Below are positions 9,201 to 17,303 of a stretch of DNA of 46,835 nucleotides, piece by piece (position 1 is the stretch's first letter; each line of letters starts with the position of its first letter). Origin of the DNA: Eubacteriaceae bacterium (GTDB lineage Bacteria; Bacillota; Clostridia; Peptostreptococcales; Anaerovoracaceae); NCBI GenBank assembly GCA_028727785.1, contig JAQYNQ010000111.1, positions 1 to 46,835 on the forward strand, given 5' to 3'. Made by a program: the position numbers and the translations under genes. The notes beneath the pieces are model-generated. The model did no database searches and had not been told where the DNA came from. It saw nothing but the letters and a program-made list of their open reading frames with translations.

Positions 9201-11143
9201 TAAAAAAACCTTCTTCAGATATGACCACCGGTCTTCTTGCAGATTTGCTTCATAAATCCGAAGAATGCTGGAAAGAAGGCCTGGAGCTCTATGATGACGT
9301 GCTTGAAACCATCCCTGAAGAATCAGACAAGATAAGAATCACTCACTCCTTAGTATACTACTGCGCTGCAAAGTCAATTACAGAGCTTAAGAGAGGCTGC
9401 TGTAAAAAAGCACTGTCTTCTGCTTTGCGAGGACTTGAGCTTGCAGACAGATACTGGACAGTACGGGGAAAAGAATCAGAAACCGGCAGTGCCGACCTAA
9501 GAGATCTGAACTATGCAGCTGCACAGGCATACCTGAATACCTGTCAGCTTGACAAGGCACTTCCTTACTCAGAAAACAGCGTTAAATATGCGGAAATACG
9601 CCATATACAGACAGGTAGAACTTTTCCTGCTGAAGCCAAAGCTCTGTCCTGCTGCTCACAGATTCTCTATGAGCTCAGACGTGATGAAGATGCCCTGCTC
9701 TGTGCCGAAAAAGCAGTCAGCTGCTATCTTTCACTTTCAGGCAGCTACGAGCAGGAACTGGCACAGCTTCACTATGTTGAAAGCCGCATTTTCCTCACAA
9801 AAAAGGATTATTCTAAAGCTATGGAACATCGTGATGCCTTTGCTTCCTTTGCCTGTTTGAATTCAGGTGACGCTTTCTATGGGAAGCTTCTGCTTCTTGA
9901 TGCAGATATTATGGGCTTAGAAGAAAAAGTCAATGAACAGAAATCCAAGCTTTATGAAGCACTGCACTTTTGGGAATCATTCAGCAGATTATCCTGTAAC
10001 AGACAAAATGACAGTTTCCATGTGGATATGAGTCCTGACGGAACTAAGTTTACTACTTATCTGTGCCGGACAGACAGCGGTGATTTTCTGAAATCATGCT
10101 TCTATCATCACTATACTCTGCAGCAACTTGTTCTGCTGGGAGAAACAGATGCCGCAGACAGCTTCTACAATGAATCAATCTGGAACTACACTGATAACCG
10201 CTATCTGTTCTTCCTGTGGCTTCCTCATTATTATCCCGCATTCAGCAGACTTAATGAAGGCTTTCCAAAAGACTACGCGTCAGCTAAAAGGAAAGAGGCA
10301 TATTTCAGAAACAATGCAGTTCTCATAAAAGAACAAGTTAAAGAAATAATAGCTTCAGCTGCCGAGCCGGACGCTGCGTGGGATAACATCGTTCAGGATA
10401 CCCGTAAGCTTTACCGGATGGCATATACAGGGTACTGTGACTATTTGGCAGCAGTTTCCACGCAGGATCAGAAACTACGCTTAATGTTCCGGGCGGAAGA
10501 AAAAAAAGATATCTCTGAACTTCAGCCGGAATGGGAAAAGCTCCAGTTTTCCACAAGAGAGCTGCGAAGAGAAATGTTCTTTAAGCCAATCATAGAATTA
10601 TACGATTTCCTTCTCAGACACAGAAACAGCCTGAGTCAAAAGGATGAATTAAGCATTATCATTGCGGATATTGACAGCGATGCTGTATCTGCAGAAGAAA
10701 TTATGGATCTGATTCCTGATCAGTTCCTGTCGGTTTTGATAGAAAAGTATCAGGTAGAAAACATGCGAAAAGAACACAGCAGCCATATACTGATGCACTT
10801 AGTCGCTGAATACTACAGACGCACCCGTGACAGTGAAGAAGTTATCAGGCTTCTTCACACATATGAAAAGGAAGGCTCAGCTGACAGCATGGTTCAGCTT
10901 ATTCGACTGGTTCTGGTTCAGGCAGACGAGGCAATGATTAAGCTTCTATTGCAATATCTGAGGGAAAACGCCCGTATTGTGTCCTCCTCTGATTACTTCA
11001 CTCTGCATCTGCTGTACCGTGAATGTAAAGAGGCCATAGCTGAAAACTGTCCGGACTGTACCCTTCTTTCAGAGCAGCTGAAAGACTGGTGGAACACCAT
11101 CAATCAGCTCTATTGGGAAAAGGCAGTTTTACAGGGCGTTTAA
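6293..11143 (+). CDS. DUF4062-STAND NTPase-TPR protein, 1616 residues
   Basis: Residues 1 to about 100 form a DUF4062 domain (FFISSTFKDMQAERDLLHKT, then DLRWGVD and GYQVLKVCIDAI), as found at the N-terminus of NACHT proteins such as vertebrate NPHP3, TEP1 and NWD1. A STAND ATPase follows, with Walker A GEAGSGKSA at 276-284 and Walker B VFIFIDALDQL near 353-363. A winged-helix-like part comes next, and roughly 900 residues of helical, TPR-like repeats fill the C-terminus. STAND proteins oligomerise after ligand binding by their repeats and pass the signal to an effector; bacterial ones include the Avs family. The frame is intact over 4.8 kb, with AGGAG before ATG 6293. As the last gene after TIR-TPR and RyR genes, it is the likely sensor or scaffold of the cassette. 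Confidence 0.85.
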   Translation: MKSFFISSTFKDMQAERDLLHKTVFPQLRKTMQKYGEDIQELDLRWGVDTSHMSEEESGYQVLKVCIDAIDRCHPYIIVLLGERYGWIPDENIVHSLHDTRMEDLYAENMSITNLEIRYGTLSEEETLRNCVFCFRDPSLLGRIDEAHRPLYSSESEMHRKKLQLLKEEIRSKKNAVILDYSADWDNEKHEVCDLDDFLRQITDLLKQMILRDFADHEVKHPAEHLQLQMKLRQKQYLTSYIPRYREEYLIIPQLRLNLYQNGMTDPIRYQILVKGEAGSGKSALMASLAHIMEREDCHVIMYFSGESGCQNPDTLNRYVIHCLEKIGGYSHEPNTSVTERLRFLYNRLKDKPVFIFIDALDQLIPSGNANLELLSICPNFCYILSSTPDFPLENTAKPLGLSKLKTVVLEELALSDRQAIVSEISEKRGKTLDAVVTDMTVHENQAGNPLYLSMLLQRFFMMTQKEFETAENLAPGMEGIHRYMKYLLEEMPDDTVPMVRYLLEVTGQKFHLTGFREILALLALSEYGLTESELEEIMTFGGMQFRQLEFQQVVSYLYDAFSQREDGKWCFSHRLFSQAVCEELSEDDTAYIVNLLAEYSLKNKDFVEKEGFRYVLESRHAMGSQVLLDSRKWKTKQQVRDLVMKMISQSEENREYFLDLTRSYAGDGICKFWSSCQNIRYDEVSSRFLSSIWELLLNNPVSSPENRYHCGIRLSEYLSNLYFRSETTKEKENVLERISLCFDEMKKLCYKIEDPKRQCFLSGLHNRQAVFLAKQNSFDSLQSAWKEYAEASDILSPLLESLSQWDEDDIDSILRQDAQNKVDYAIDSRVHGKNVLTNLLEDGVKLVKSRIDEHRSSALRDSLLALYTELLISCQSAGDYPKSIVYGDLALKLSEELLTEEAAPAHRQARMKVLLNYAYSLNGAYRYPYHEEYLMLSRQACADYPDSLEYREKLAYALCLFAYSADQAIKKPSSDMTTGLLADLLHKSEECWKEGLELYDDVLETIPEESDKIRITHSLVYYCAAKSITELKRGCCKKALSSALRGLELADRYWTVRGKESETGSADLRDLNYAAAQAYLNTCQLDKALPYSENSVKYAEIRHIQTGRTFPAEAKALSCCSQILYELRRDEDALLCAEKAVSCYLSLSGSYEQELAQLHYVESRIFLTKKDYSKAMEHRDAFASFACLNSGDAFYGKLLLLDADIMGLEEKVNEQKSKLYEALHFWESFSRLSCNRQNDSFHVDMSPDGTKFTTYLCRTDSGDFLKSCFYHHYTLQQLVLLGETDAADSFYNESIWNYTDNRYLFFLWLPHYYPAFSRLNEGFPKDYASAKRKEAYFRNNAVLIKEQVKEIIASAAEPDAAWDNIVQDTRKLYRMAYTGYCDYLAAVSTQDQKLRLMFRAEEKKDISELQPEWEKLQFSTRELRREMFFKPIIELYDFLLRHRNSLSQKDELSIIIADIDSDAVSAEEIMDLIPDQFLSVLIEKYQVENMRKEHSSHILMHLVAEYYRRTRDSEEVIRLLHTYEKEGSADSMVQLIRLVLVQADEAMIKLLLQYLRENARIVSSSDYFTLHLLYRECKEAIAENCPDCTLLSEQLKDWWNTINQLYWEKAVLQGV

Positions 11144-11261
11144 CAATCTGAATACATCAGAAATAATTAACATCGTCTGCTCTCATTTAGGTGTTTCTAA
11201 AGCCACTCTGGCGAAGAGAATGAACGGCCATTTTCAAAGCCGATTCAGATGGACGAAGTAA
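11142..11261 (+). pseudogene. Relic of a helix-turn-helix coding region
   Basis: Starting inside the stop codon of the STAND gene, another frame reads 39 codons as NNLNTSEIINIVCSHLGVSK, then ATLAKRMNGHFQSRFRWTK and TAA at 11259-11261. The SHLGVSKATLAKRMN part matches the turn and recognition helix of a DNA-binding domain. There is no start codon or ribosome site, so it is probably the 3' remnant of a deleted regulator gene. The match is short and may be fortuitous. Confidence 0.4.
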
Positions 11262-11312
11262 TATAGACTATAGCGAGAAATCTAGACAGATAAACATATG
11301 AGGACACTGAGT

Positions 11313-11939
11313 ATGGAAAATGAAAGAAAACTTACAGAAAAAGAAATAAAGCGCAAAGATCGTTTTGATATTTTAAGAAAGGATATGCAGAAAAAGGGTT
11401 ATAGTGAGAAAGAGCTTATCATTACTCTTAAAGAGGCAAATGGGAAATCGCTTCTGGTTACACTGCCCTTTGTTATTGCAGCTGCTACTATTTATTATTC
11501 TGTCAACAGCTTTGACACAGTCAGCACTTCATTTAAGTACAGTGTACTGCTGCTTCCAATCATAATTATACTGATTGTTCTTCACGAGCTTATACATGGT
11601 CTGGTATGGGGAGTATTTGCACGGAATCACTTCCGTTCTATTGAATTTGGCGTAATCTGGAAGGCTTTTACTCCATACTGCACCTGTTCGGAGCCAATGA
11701 CAAAATGGCAATATATTACTGGAGCAGCTATGCCGACTATTGTACTGGGATTCGGAACTGCTGCATTTTCCGTTGTTTCCAATCATCTGCTCCTATTTTT
11801 GATTAGCGAACTTATGATTATTTCCGGAGGCGGAGATTTTCTCATTATACTTAAAACACTGTTGTTTCACTCAGAAAAAAAAGAATCAATGTACTGCGAT
11901 CATCCCTATGAATGCGGTCTGGTAGTTTTTGAGAGGTAA
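11313..11939 (+). CDS. DUF3267 family, putative membrane zincin metallopeptidase
   Basis: The 208-residue product has a charged N-terminal 50 residues followed by about four membrane helices. The second helix carries HELIHG, the HExxH zinc-binding motif of site-2-protease-like membrane zincins, and the family is annotated DUF3267. Substrate and role are unknown; relatives are often small isolated genes of Bacillota. I prefer ATG 11313, which has GAGG nine bases upstream, to the in-frame ATG at 11298. It is followed by a strong terminator (11973-12010), so it is a single-gene unit. Confidence 0.7.
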   Translation: MENERKLTEKEIKRKDRFDILRKDMQKKGYSEKELIITLKEANGKSLLVTLPFVIAAATIYYSVNSFDTVSTSFKYSVLLLPIIIILIVLHELIHGLVWGVFARNHFRSIEFGVIWKAFTPYCTCSEPMTKWQYITGAAMPTIVLGFGTAAFSVVSNHLLLFLISELMIISGGGDFLIILKTLLFHSEKKESMYCDHPYECGLVVFER

Positions 11940-11972
11940 TATTATACAGGATAAAACTCAGCTGCTAAACTT

Positions 11973-12010
11973 ATCCACATGCTGCTGTACGCATCATGTG
12001 GATTTTTTTT
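11973..12010 (+). terminator. Rho-independent terminator after the DUF3267 gene
   Basis: ATCCACATG (11973-11981) pairs perfectly with CATGTGGAT (11995-12003), and seven further T follow. It separates the DUF3267 gene from the GntR/ABC operon. Confidence 0.85.
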
Positions 12011-12040
12011 AAATTTTTAACAATAAACAGCATAAAACAG

Positions 12041-12078
12041 TTGACATCTGTTATAAACTGTTATATAGTGTTTATAAC
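12041..12078 (+). promoter_or_regulatory. Promoter and operator of the GntR/ABC operon
   Basis: TTGACA (12041-12046) and TATAGT (12064-12069) form a sigma-A promoter with a 17-base spacer. A perfect 9-bp inverted repeat, GTTATAAAC (12050-12058) and GTTTATAAC (12070-12078), is centred on the -10 element. YtrA-type GntR repressors bind such palindromes and control their own operon, so autorepression by the first gene is likely. Confidence 0.75.
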
Positions 12079-12100
12079 CCAAAGGGAAGGATATAGATCT

Positions 12101-12478
12101 ATGAAAATAATACTTAATAATTCATCAATGGTTCCCATTTATGAACAGCTAATCAATCAGATAAAAAATGAAATTATAGATGGAACACAGGCCGCAGGAA
12201 GTCCCCTTCCTTCTGTCAGAGCACTTTCCGCTCAGCTGAAGATAAGTGCATTAACAGTGAAAAAGGCCTATGATCGTCTGGAAGAAGACGGATTTATTAT
12301 AACAGTCCACGGCAAAGGAAGTTTTGTTGCTGAAACAGACCGCAGTCTGGCCATGGAAGCATGCAGAAAAGCTGTGGAGGACGAATTCGCCGCCACAATC
12401 AGCAAGGCCAGAAACCTGGGAATGACTGTAGAGGAAATCATTGATATCGTGAACATTTTGTTGGAGGAGCAACCATGA
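12101..12478 (+). CDS. GntR family (YtrA subfamily) transcriptional regulator
   Basis: This 125-residue protein opens with the GntR winged-helix domain (VPIYEQLINQIKNEIIDG, LPSVRALSAQLKIS, TVKKAYDRLEEDGFI, GKGSFV). A short C-terminal tail of about 45 residues replaces a large ligand-binding domain, which is the YtrA layout. The frame is open further upstream, but ATG 12101 with AAGGGAAGG before it matches the family start and lies downstream of the promoter. The stop overlaps the ABC ATPase start (ATGA). YtrA regulators typically repress an adjoining ABC transporter that responds to cell-wall or membrane stress; the inducer here is unknown. Confidence 0.85.
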   Translation: MKIILNNSSMVPIYEQLINQIKNEIIDGTQAAGSPLPSVRALSAQLKISALTVKKAYDRLEEDGFIITVHGKGSFVAETDRSLAMEACRKAVEDEFAATISKARNLGMTVEEIIDIVNILLEEQP

Positions 12479-13323
12479 TAAAAGTTAAAAATCTGAAGAA
12501 AAACTATTCAGAGTTTAATCTGAACATCAATCTGGAGATTCCGGAGGGACGGATTACCGGAATTGTCGGAAAAAACGGAGCCGGCAAGAGCACCACTATC
12601 AAAGCTATTCTGGGTCTGATAGAGCCTGACAGCGGCTTTGCATCCATTCTGGGGAAAAACAGCCATGAGCTTTCTGTTCATGACAGAACTATGATAGGTG
12701 TGTCTATGGCAGAATCCGGATTCAGCCCTTACCTGAGAATTTCTGATGTAAATAAAATTCTAAAGAAATGTTATCCTGAATATGAAGAACCTGTTTTTTT
12801 AAAACTGTGTCATGATATGGGATTACCGCTAAACAAGCAGATAAAAGGATTGTCTACAGGAATGAAAGCTAAGCTGCGAGTTATAGTCGCACTTACACAT
12901 AAGGCAAAGGTTTTAGTTCTGGATGAACCTACATCAGGTCTTGATGTAGAGGCCAGAGGCGAAGTGCTTGACCTTATCCGAGAATATCTTATTGAAGACG
13001 AAAGCAGATCAGTTCTGATTACATCACACATTTCATCAGATTTAGAAAACATCTGCGATGATATATATCTTATTCATAAAGGTGAAGTAATTCTCCACGA
13101 AGACACAGACGTTATACTTGGCAGTTATGGCGTTCTAAAGGTAGATGAAGAACTGTACAGTAAACTGGACAAACAATATATCATCAAAACAAAGAAAGAA
13201 GCCTATGGTTTCTCATGCTTCACAAATGAAAAGCAGTACTATTTAGAAAACTATCCGGGTATCACCATAGAAAACGGCAGAATTGACGAGCTGATTCTAA
13301 TGCTTACAGGAGGTGTAAAATAA
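12475..13323 (+). CDS. ABC transporter ATP-binding protein
   Basis: The 282-residue ATPase has Walker A GKNGAGKST near residue 33, signature LSTGMKAKLR, Walker B VLVLDEPTSGLD and the switch His in VLITSH. The signature has STGM in place of LSGGQ, a variant common in ABC-2 exporters of the YtrB/EcsA/NatA type. It overlaps the regulator gene by four bases and the permease gene by one, so the three proteins are translationally coupled. The partner permease follows directly. Likely an exporter or immunity pump; the cargo is not visible in the sequence. Confidence 0.85.
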   Translation: MIKVKNLKKNYSEFNLNINLEIPEGRITGIVGKNGAGKSTTIKAILGLIEPDSGFASILGKNSHELSVHDRTMIGVSMAESGFSPYLRISDVNKILKKCYPEYEEPVFLKLCHDMGLPLNKQIKGLSTGMKAKLRVIVALTHKAKVLVLDEPTSGLDVEARGEVLDLIREYLIEDESRSVLITSHISSDLENICDDIYLIHKGEVILHEDTDVILGSYGVLKVDEELYSKLDKQYIIKTKKEAYGFSCFTNEKQYYLENYPGITIENGRIDELILMLTGGVK

Positions 13324-13967
13324 TGGCCGGTTTAATTGAAAAAGATATGAGACTGATTCTTACAAGAAAATCAAACATCCTGATTTTTATTCTGATTGGT
13401 GGATTAGTAACTTTTCAGACTGAAGGTATTATCGGTGAAAATTACTTGACTCTGCTCGGTACCTTGCTTGCTTTATCTACTCTAAGTTATGATGATGCAG
13501 ACAATTCTATGACCTTCCTTATGACACTGCCGTGCACAAGAAAGAGTTATGTCGTGGAAAAATATCTCTTTATTTACGGTGTATCTTTACTGTTCGGGGT
13601 AATCGGGTCAGCAATTTACATTATCTCTCTGTACAGTAATGGTGGAACCCTGTCTGCAGAACTGCTGGAGGAAATGATTGTTTCTGTAGTGCCTGTTTTC
13701 TTACTTATGGGAGCTTTACTTATTCCGATTCAGCTGAAATATGGAGCTGAACGCTCAAGAATTGCAATGTTTGTACTTTTCGGTGTCTTCTTTAGCATCA
13801 TATATCTGCTTGGTGACAGAACAACAATAATAATTGGCGAAACAATGCAGAAACTAAGTTCATTAAGTCAGGCTGCGGTTCTTGCTGGAACATGCATCAT
13901 ACTGGTCGCAGTTGTTCTAATTTCATTTACTGTATCAGTACACATTATGAAGAAGAAAGAGTTATAA
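13323..13967 (+). CDS. ABC-2 type transporter permease
   Basis: This 214-residue protein has six hydrophobic segments and follows the ATPase with a one-base overlap. The phrase SYDDADNSMTFLMTLPCTRKSYVVEKY, split by the first membrane helices, is typical of the ABC-2 permeases paired with YtrA-type regulators. With the ATPase it would form the complete pump. Transcription ends at the hairpin at 13985-14008. Confidence 0.8.
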   Translation: MAGLIEKDMRLILTRKSNILIFILIGGLVTFQTEGIIGENYLTLLGTLLALSTLSYDDADNSMTFLMTLPCTRKSYVVEKYLFIYGVSLLFGVIGSAIYIISLYSNGGTLSAELLEEMIVSVVPVFLLMGALLIPIQLKYGAERSRIAMFVLFGVFFSIIYLLGDRTTIIIGETMQKLSSLSQAAVLAGTCIILVAVVLISFTVSVHIMKKKEL

Positions 13968-13984
13968 AGAATTATAAATTAATT

Positions 13985-14010
13985 GAGGGACAGCGCCAGC
14001 TGTCCCTCTT
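13985..14010. terminator. Terminator after the GntR/ABC operon
   Basis: GAGGGACAGC (13985-13994) pairs perfectly with GCTGTCCCTC (13999-14008) around GCCA. The T-run after it is short (TTTGTGTG). It lies between convergent genes and may stop transcription from both sides. Confidence 0.75.
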
Positions 14011-14042
14011 TGTGTGTAAATTATATTCTTCTACCCTATTTT

Positions 14043-15674
14043 CTACCCAATTATATTCTCAATAGCTCTTAAATATAAATCAGGCAGAACATCGAAGTTG
14101 TAATGCTTTTCCAGACGTTCTGTATACTTGTGCATATCTTTTCCCGCACATCCCAGAACCATGCCCGGTACCTTGAACTCCTTAAGATCCTCTCCCGGGA
14201 ACTGATAAATGGAACCGACCCCTATAAGATTTTCAAACAGCGCATCGAAGTCCAGTCCGTCAGCAAGCCACGTGTAACTCATATCTGATATACCGTAATA
14301 CTCGCTGGTTTTTATGGTTTCACCATACTCGTCCGCAGCATATCTGATAATATCTTCCATGTTTTCCATCATCTTTGCCGTATCCGGATCTTCCATGTTA
14401 AGGTTAACATCAGGATAATATGGCGGAATAATGGAAATAACAATTCGAGGAGTCTTATCTTTTGAAATTCCGGCAAGGCATTTCATCAGTCTTACACATG
14501 AATCCTGCATTTCAGGGTTTTCACTCATGAATTCCGCAAGTTTTTCTTTAACAAACTCCTTCAGATCGCCATCAAAGTCTTTTTCAATGTCCTGATAGAA
14601 TTCCGCAAATGTCTGCACCTTTGGCTCAGGCATATAGTGGTCAGGTACTCTTCCTGCAAGCTTCTCGAATCCGCTTACATTTTTCTTTATCAGCTCAATG
14701 GTATTATCAAAAGCTTCACCGGCCACTGCAACAAGCTTTTTCATCAGATCCTCAGGATCAAGCTTAATAGTTGCAATATTGTAATATGATGCGGCATAAA
14801 GAGTCGTTGATAGAGAATAGTTTTCCTTCATATCCTGCAGTTTAAGACCGCATGGCGGTGATGTTGTGATACCGTGATTGTTCTGGCAGAACAGCGGATT
14901 TGTATGCATCAGCCTGTACACCTCTGATGAGAGCATATTTGCATCTAGCCCCAGAAGCGGCTCCTCACCGTGGGTCGTCTTTCCTATGCAGAAAAACATC
15001 GGCATAACCTTTCCGGCATTGCCGTACTGAATATAACGGATGCCATCTTCCTGTCCGTCAACAAGATAACCCTCCATCAGCAGCATCAGTCTGTACTTTA
15101 AGCCCTTTTCTTTTCTGAACCTGTTGAAAAACTCCACAGCTGCCAGCATTCCCTCTGAATTGGTTTCCTCTCCGCAGACACCTACGTAAAGAAGATTTCC
15201 CTTCAGCGTCTTTTCCTCTGAATAGTACCTTAACAGTTCAATACTGGCAACGTGACCGTATTTCATGTCAAGGACGCCTCTGCCGAACAGGTAATCTCCA
15301 CTCTCATAGTCTTCTAAAACCTCTTTGCTTAGAGGCAGTTCTTTTATTCTTTCTGTGATTTCATCCACATCAAAGGCTATGTCTTTCAGAGATCCAAACT
15401 CCTCAACATCGACAACATCATAATGGCCGGTTAATATCACTGTATCTTCAGTAGTTTCAGGTGCCGGCAGAAAGGCTGCAATCAGCTTTCTGTCAAATGG
15501 ATCGTCCTTAATCGGAAGAAGCATAACCTGATCGGGATGTTCCTGAAAATACGGAATTTCCAGAAGAAGCTCCTGAATTTTCTCAGCGCCGGCCTCCTCA
15601 TCTGCTGTTCCTGAAATGCTTGGTACAGAAACAAGTCGTTTCAGGTTATCATACATTCTTTTTTTATCAATCAT
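14043..15674 (-). CDS. M20-family peptidase, RocB-like
   Basis: The 543-residue protein is longer than normal M20 peptidases and matches the RocB branch, named for a protein of the Bacillus arginine-degradation operon. Metal-site motifs are GHYDVVD (83-89), GRGVLDMKYG (131-140) and GEETNSEG (168-175); KTTHGEEPLLG marks the lid-domain region. The exact substrate of RocB proteins is not settled, but they are treated as cytosolic zinc peptidases or deacylases. It lies 21 bases downstream of an APC amino-acid permease on the same strand, so uptake and hydrolysis or catabolism are probably coupled. Transcription would come from the promoter at 17180-17208. Confidence 0.8.
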   Translation of the reverse strand: MIDKKRMYDNLKRLVSVPSISGTADEEAGAEKIQELLLEIPYFQEHPDQVMLLPIKDDPFDRKLIAAFLPAPETTEDTVILTGHYDVVDVEEFGSLKDIAFDVDEITERIKELPLSKEVLEDYESGDYLFGRGVLDMKYGHVASIELLRYYSEEKTLKGNLLYVGVCGEETNSEGMLAAVEFFNRFRKEKGLKYRLMLLMEGYLVDGQEDGIRYIQYGNAGKVMPMFFCIGKTTHGEEPLLGLDANMLSSEVYRLMHTNPLFCQNNHGITTSPPCGLKLQDMKENYSLSTTLYAASYYNIATIKLDPEDLMKKLVAVAGEAFDNTIELIKKNVSGFEKLAGRVPDHYMPEPKVQTFAEFYQDIEKDFDGDLKEFVKEKLAEFMSENPEMQDSCVRLMKCLAGISKDKTPRIVISIIPPYYPDVNLNMEDPDTAKMMENMEDIIRYAADEYGETIKTSEYYGISDMSYTWLADGLDFDALFENLIGVGSIYQFPGEDLKEFKVPGMVLGCAGKDMHKYTERLEKHYNFDVLPDLYLRAIENIIG

Positions 15675-15695
15675 ATTATTTACACCTTCAATCTG

Positions 15696-17105
15696 TTACA
15701 GATCTATGTTAACAGCTTCTCCGCCCTTCTTCTTAACATAGATTCTTGCACCGATATAAATAGCGGTGTACATGATAGCACATACTACTATACCCTTTAC
15801 TTCGCCCGGATCTGTCAGAGTTGCAACAAGCATTGCCAGGAATGACAGAACACCAAGAACAGGAACAAGTGGGAATAGCGGAGTCTTATATGGAAGATCT
15901 TCCAGTTTTCCACCTTCTGCTATGTAACGTTTTCTGAATCTGTACTGTGAAATGCAGATTACTGAGTACATGAAAATGTTACCTCCACCGATAAAGTATA
16001 CGATGAACAGATATACGCTGTCTTCTGCGATAAATTCAGCTAATATTGCAGCCATACCAAACAGCATGGATACGATAAGTGCATTTACAGGCACACCCTT
16101 TTTACTTGTCTTTGCAAAGATTTTTGGAGCCTGATTGAATTTTGCCAGTGACCACAGATATCTTGAGCATCCGTATACAAAATAGTTACCTGATGTCAGA
16201 GCTGAGGACAGAACTACAAGGTTAACTACAAGAGCAGCTCCGTTCATACCTGCGTTTCTGAAAACATATACAAACGGTGATCCAAGAACGTCAGCCTGAT
16301 CTGCAGGAAGAAGCAGACATACGATTGCAATTGAAAGAACAACGGCAGCAATCAGAATTCCTATTGTCAGGTTAATTGCCTTGCCCATTTTCTTTTCGTC
16401 TTCCAGTTCTCCGGCTGTTGCAGCTACAATTTCTGTACCTGCGTATGCATAGAATGCAGTCAGTACACAGGCACACATAGCAGTAAAGCTTACTCCGCCT
16501 GTTCCTAAACTTTCATGAGTAATTGCTGCGCCCTCGCTGCCAAAACCGCCAAATGCCATTGCGCCACCAACGATAAGGAATGCTGCAATCATAAGAACCT
16601 TAATTGTGGATACCCAGAATGAAATGTTGCCGAAAAGCTTGGCATCAAGAAGGTTTACACCAAACAGCAGTACTGCAAAGGCAACAATCCATACCCATGT
16701 TGGGGATCCCGGAATAATGTCTCTCATAATAATAGCGCTCGCTACAACCTGTGCAGAAATAGTTGCAGCTCCTCCTACCCAGTTTACCCATCCGATTGTG
16801 AAACCTAAAGCAGGTCCGCAGAATTCAGTTGAGTATGCCTGCAGAGATCCTGCAACCGGCATTGCAGCTGATAATTCGCCTAAGCAGCATGTCATAGTCC
16901 ATGCAATAAATCCACCGATAATATAAAGTACAATTGCTCCGATAGGACCTGCAGTTGCAAGTACATCACCTGAGCTCAGGAATAGACCAGTACCAATAGT
17001 TCCCCCTATTCCGGTCATTACGGCAGCCTTCATCTTCATAGTACGATTAAGGCCCGTACTCTTTGACATTACACGTTCGATGCATGTCACATTCTGTTTA
17101 CTCAT
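15696..17105 (-). CDS. APC-superfamily amino acid permease
   Basis: The 469-residue protein has about twelve hydrophobic helices and the APC start motif GIGGTIGTGLF at residues 32-42 in the first helix. Later segments such as YAYAGTEIVAATAGE and FVYGCSRYLWSLAK fit the AAT or LysP-like group of proton-coupled amino-acid carriers. Substrate is not readable, although the RocB-like neighbour hints at basic amino acids. I start at ATG 17105, which has GGAGG eight bases upstream; the open frame continues seven codons further without support. The mRNA leader contains a ten-pair hairpin (17141-17169). Confidence 0.85.
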   Translation of the reverse strand: MSKQNVTCIERVMSKSTGLNRTMKMKAAVMTGIGGTIGTGLFLSSGDVLATAGPIGAIVLYIIGGFIAWTMTCCLGELSAAMPVAGSLQAYSTEFCGPALGFTIGWVNWVGGAATISAQVVASAIIMRDIIPGSPTWVWIVAFAVLLFGVNLLDAKLFGNISFWVSTIKVLMIAAFLIVGGAMAFGGFGSEGAAITHESLGTGGVSFTAMCACVLTAFYAYAGTEIVAATAGELEDEKKMGKAINLTIGILIAAVVLSIAIVCLLLPADQADVLGSPFVYVFRNAGMNGAALVVNLVVLSSALTSGNYFVYGCSRYLWSLAKFNQAPKIFAKTSKKGVPVNALIVSMLFGMAAILAEFIAEDSVYLFIVYFIGGGNIFMYSVICISQYRFRKRYIAEGGKLEDLPYKTPLFPLVPVLGVLSFLAMLVATLTDPGEVKGIVVCAIMYTAIYIGARIYVKKKGGEAVNIDL

Positions 17106-17140
17106 TAATAACACCTCCGTAAACATATAATAATAAAATT

Positions 17141-17169
17141 GCGGACTAGCACCTGAAATACCAATCCGC
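17141..17169 (-). promoter_or_regulatory. Leader hairpin upstream of the amino acid permease
   Basis: In the minus-strand transcript, GCGGAUUGGU pairs with GCUAGUCCGC over ten positions, including three G-U pairs, around the loop AUUUCAGGU. It lies between the promoter and the ribosome site and is followed by an A/U-rich stretch. It could be an mRNA-stabilising or attenuating element. No known riboswitch was recognised. Confidence 0.35.
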
Positions 17170-17179
17170 CCTTGTTATA

Positions 17180-17208
17180 AATATACTCTCATAAGAATAT
17201 ACTTTCAA
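17180..17208 (-). promoter_or_regulatory. Sigma-A promoter for permease and RocB-like gene
   Basis: On the minus strand, TTGAAA (17203-17208) and TATATT (17180-17185) are separated by exactly 17 bases. The start of transcription would be near 17173, just before the leader hairpin. Confidence 0.55.
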
Positions 17209-17303
17209 GCTTTTATGTAGAATTTATTCCTAAATTACAGATTTTTTATTTTTTTAGTTTTCTTTAGTCTTTTTCTTTAATTTTTTTTAATTTTTTAATT
17301 TTT

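Noticed and set aside
11996..12100. Upstream extension of the GntR gene from GTG 11996
   Set aside because: It would translate the terminator, promoter and operator. ATG 12101 has a ribosome site and gives the family N-terminus.
17210..17303. T-rich run as a functional element
   Set aside because: It is simple low-complexity sequence after the FtsX fragment stop; I see no defined structure in it.
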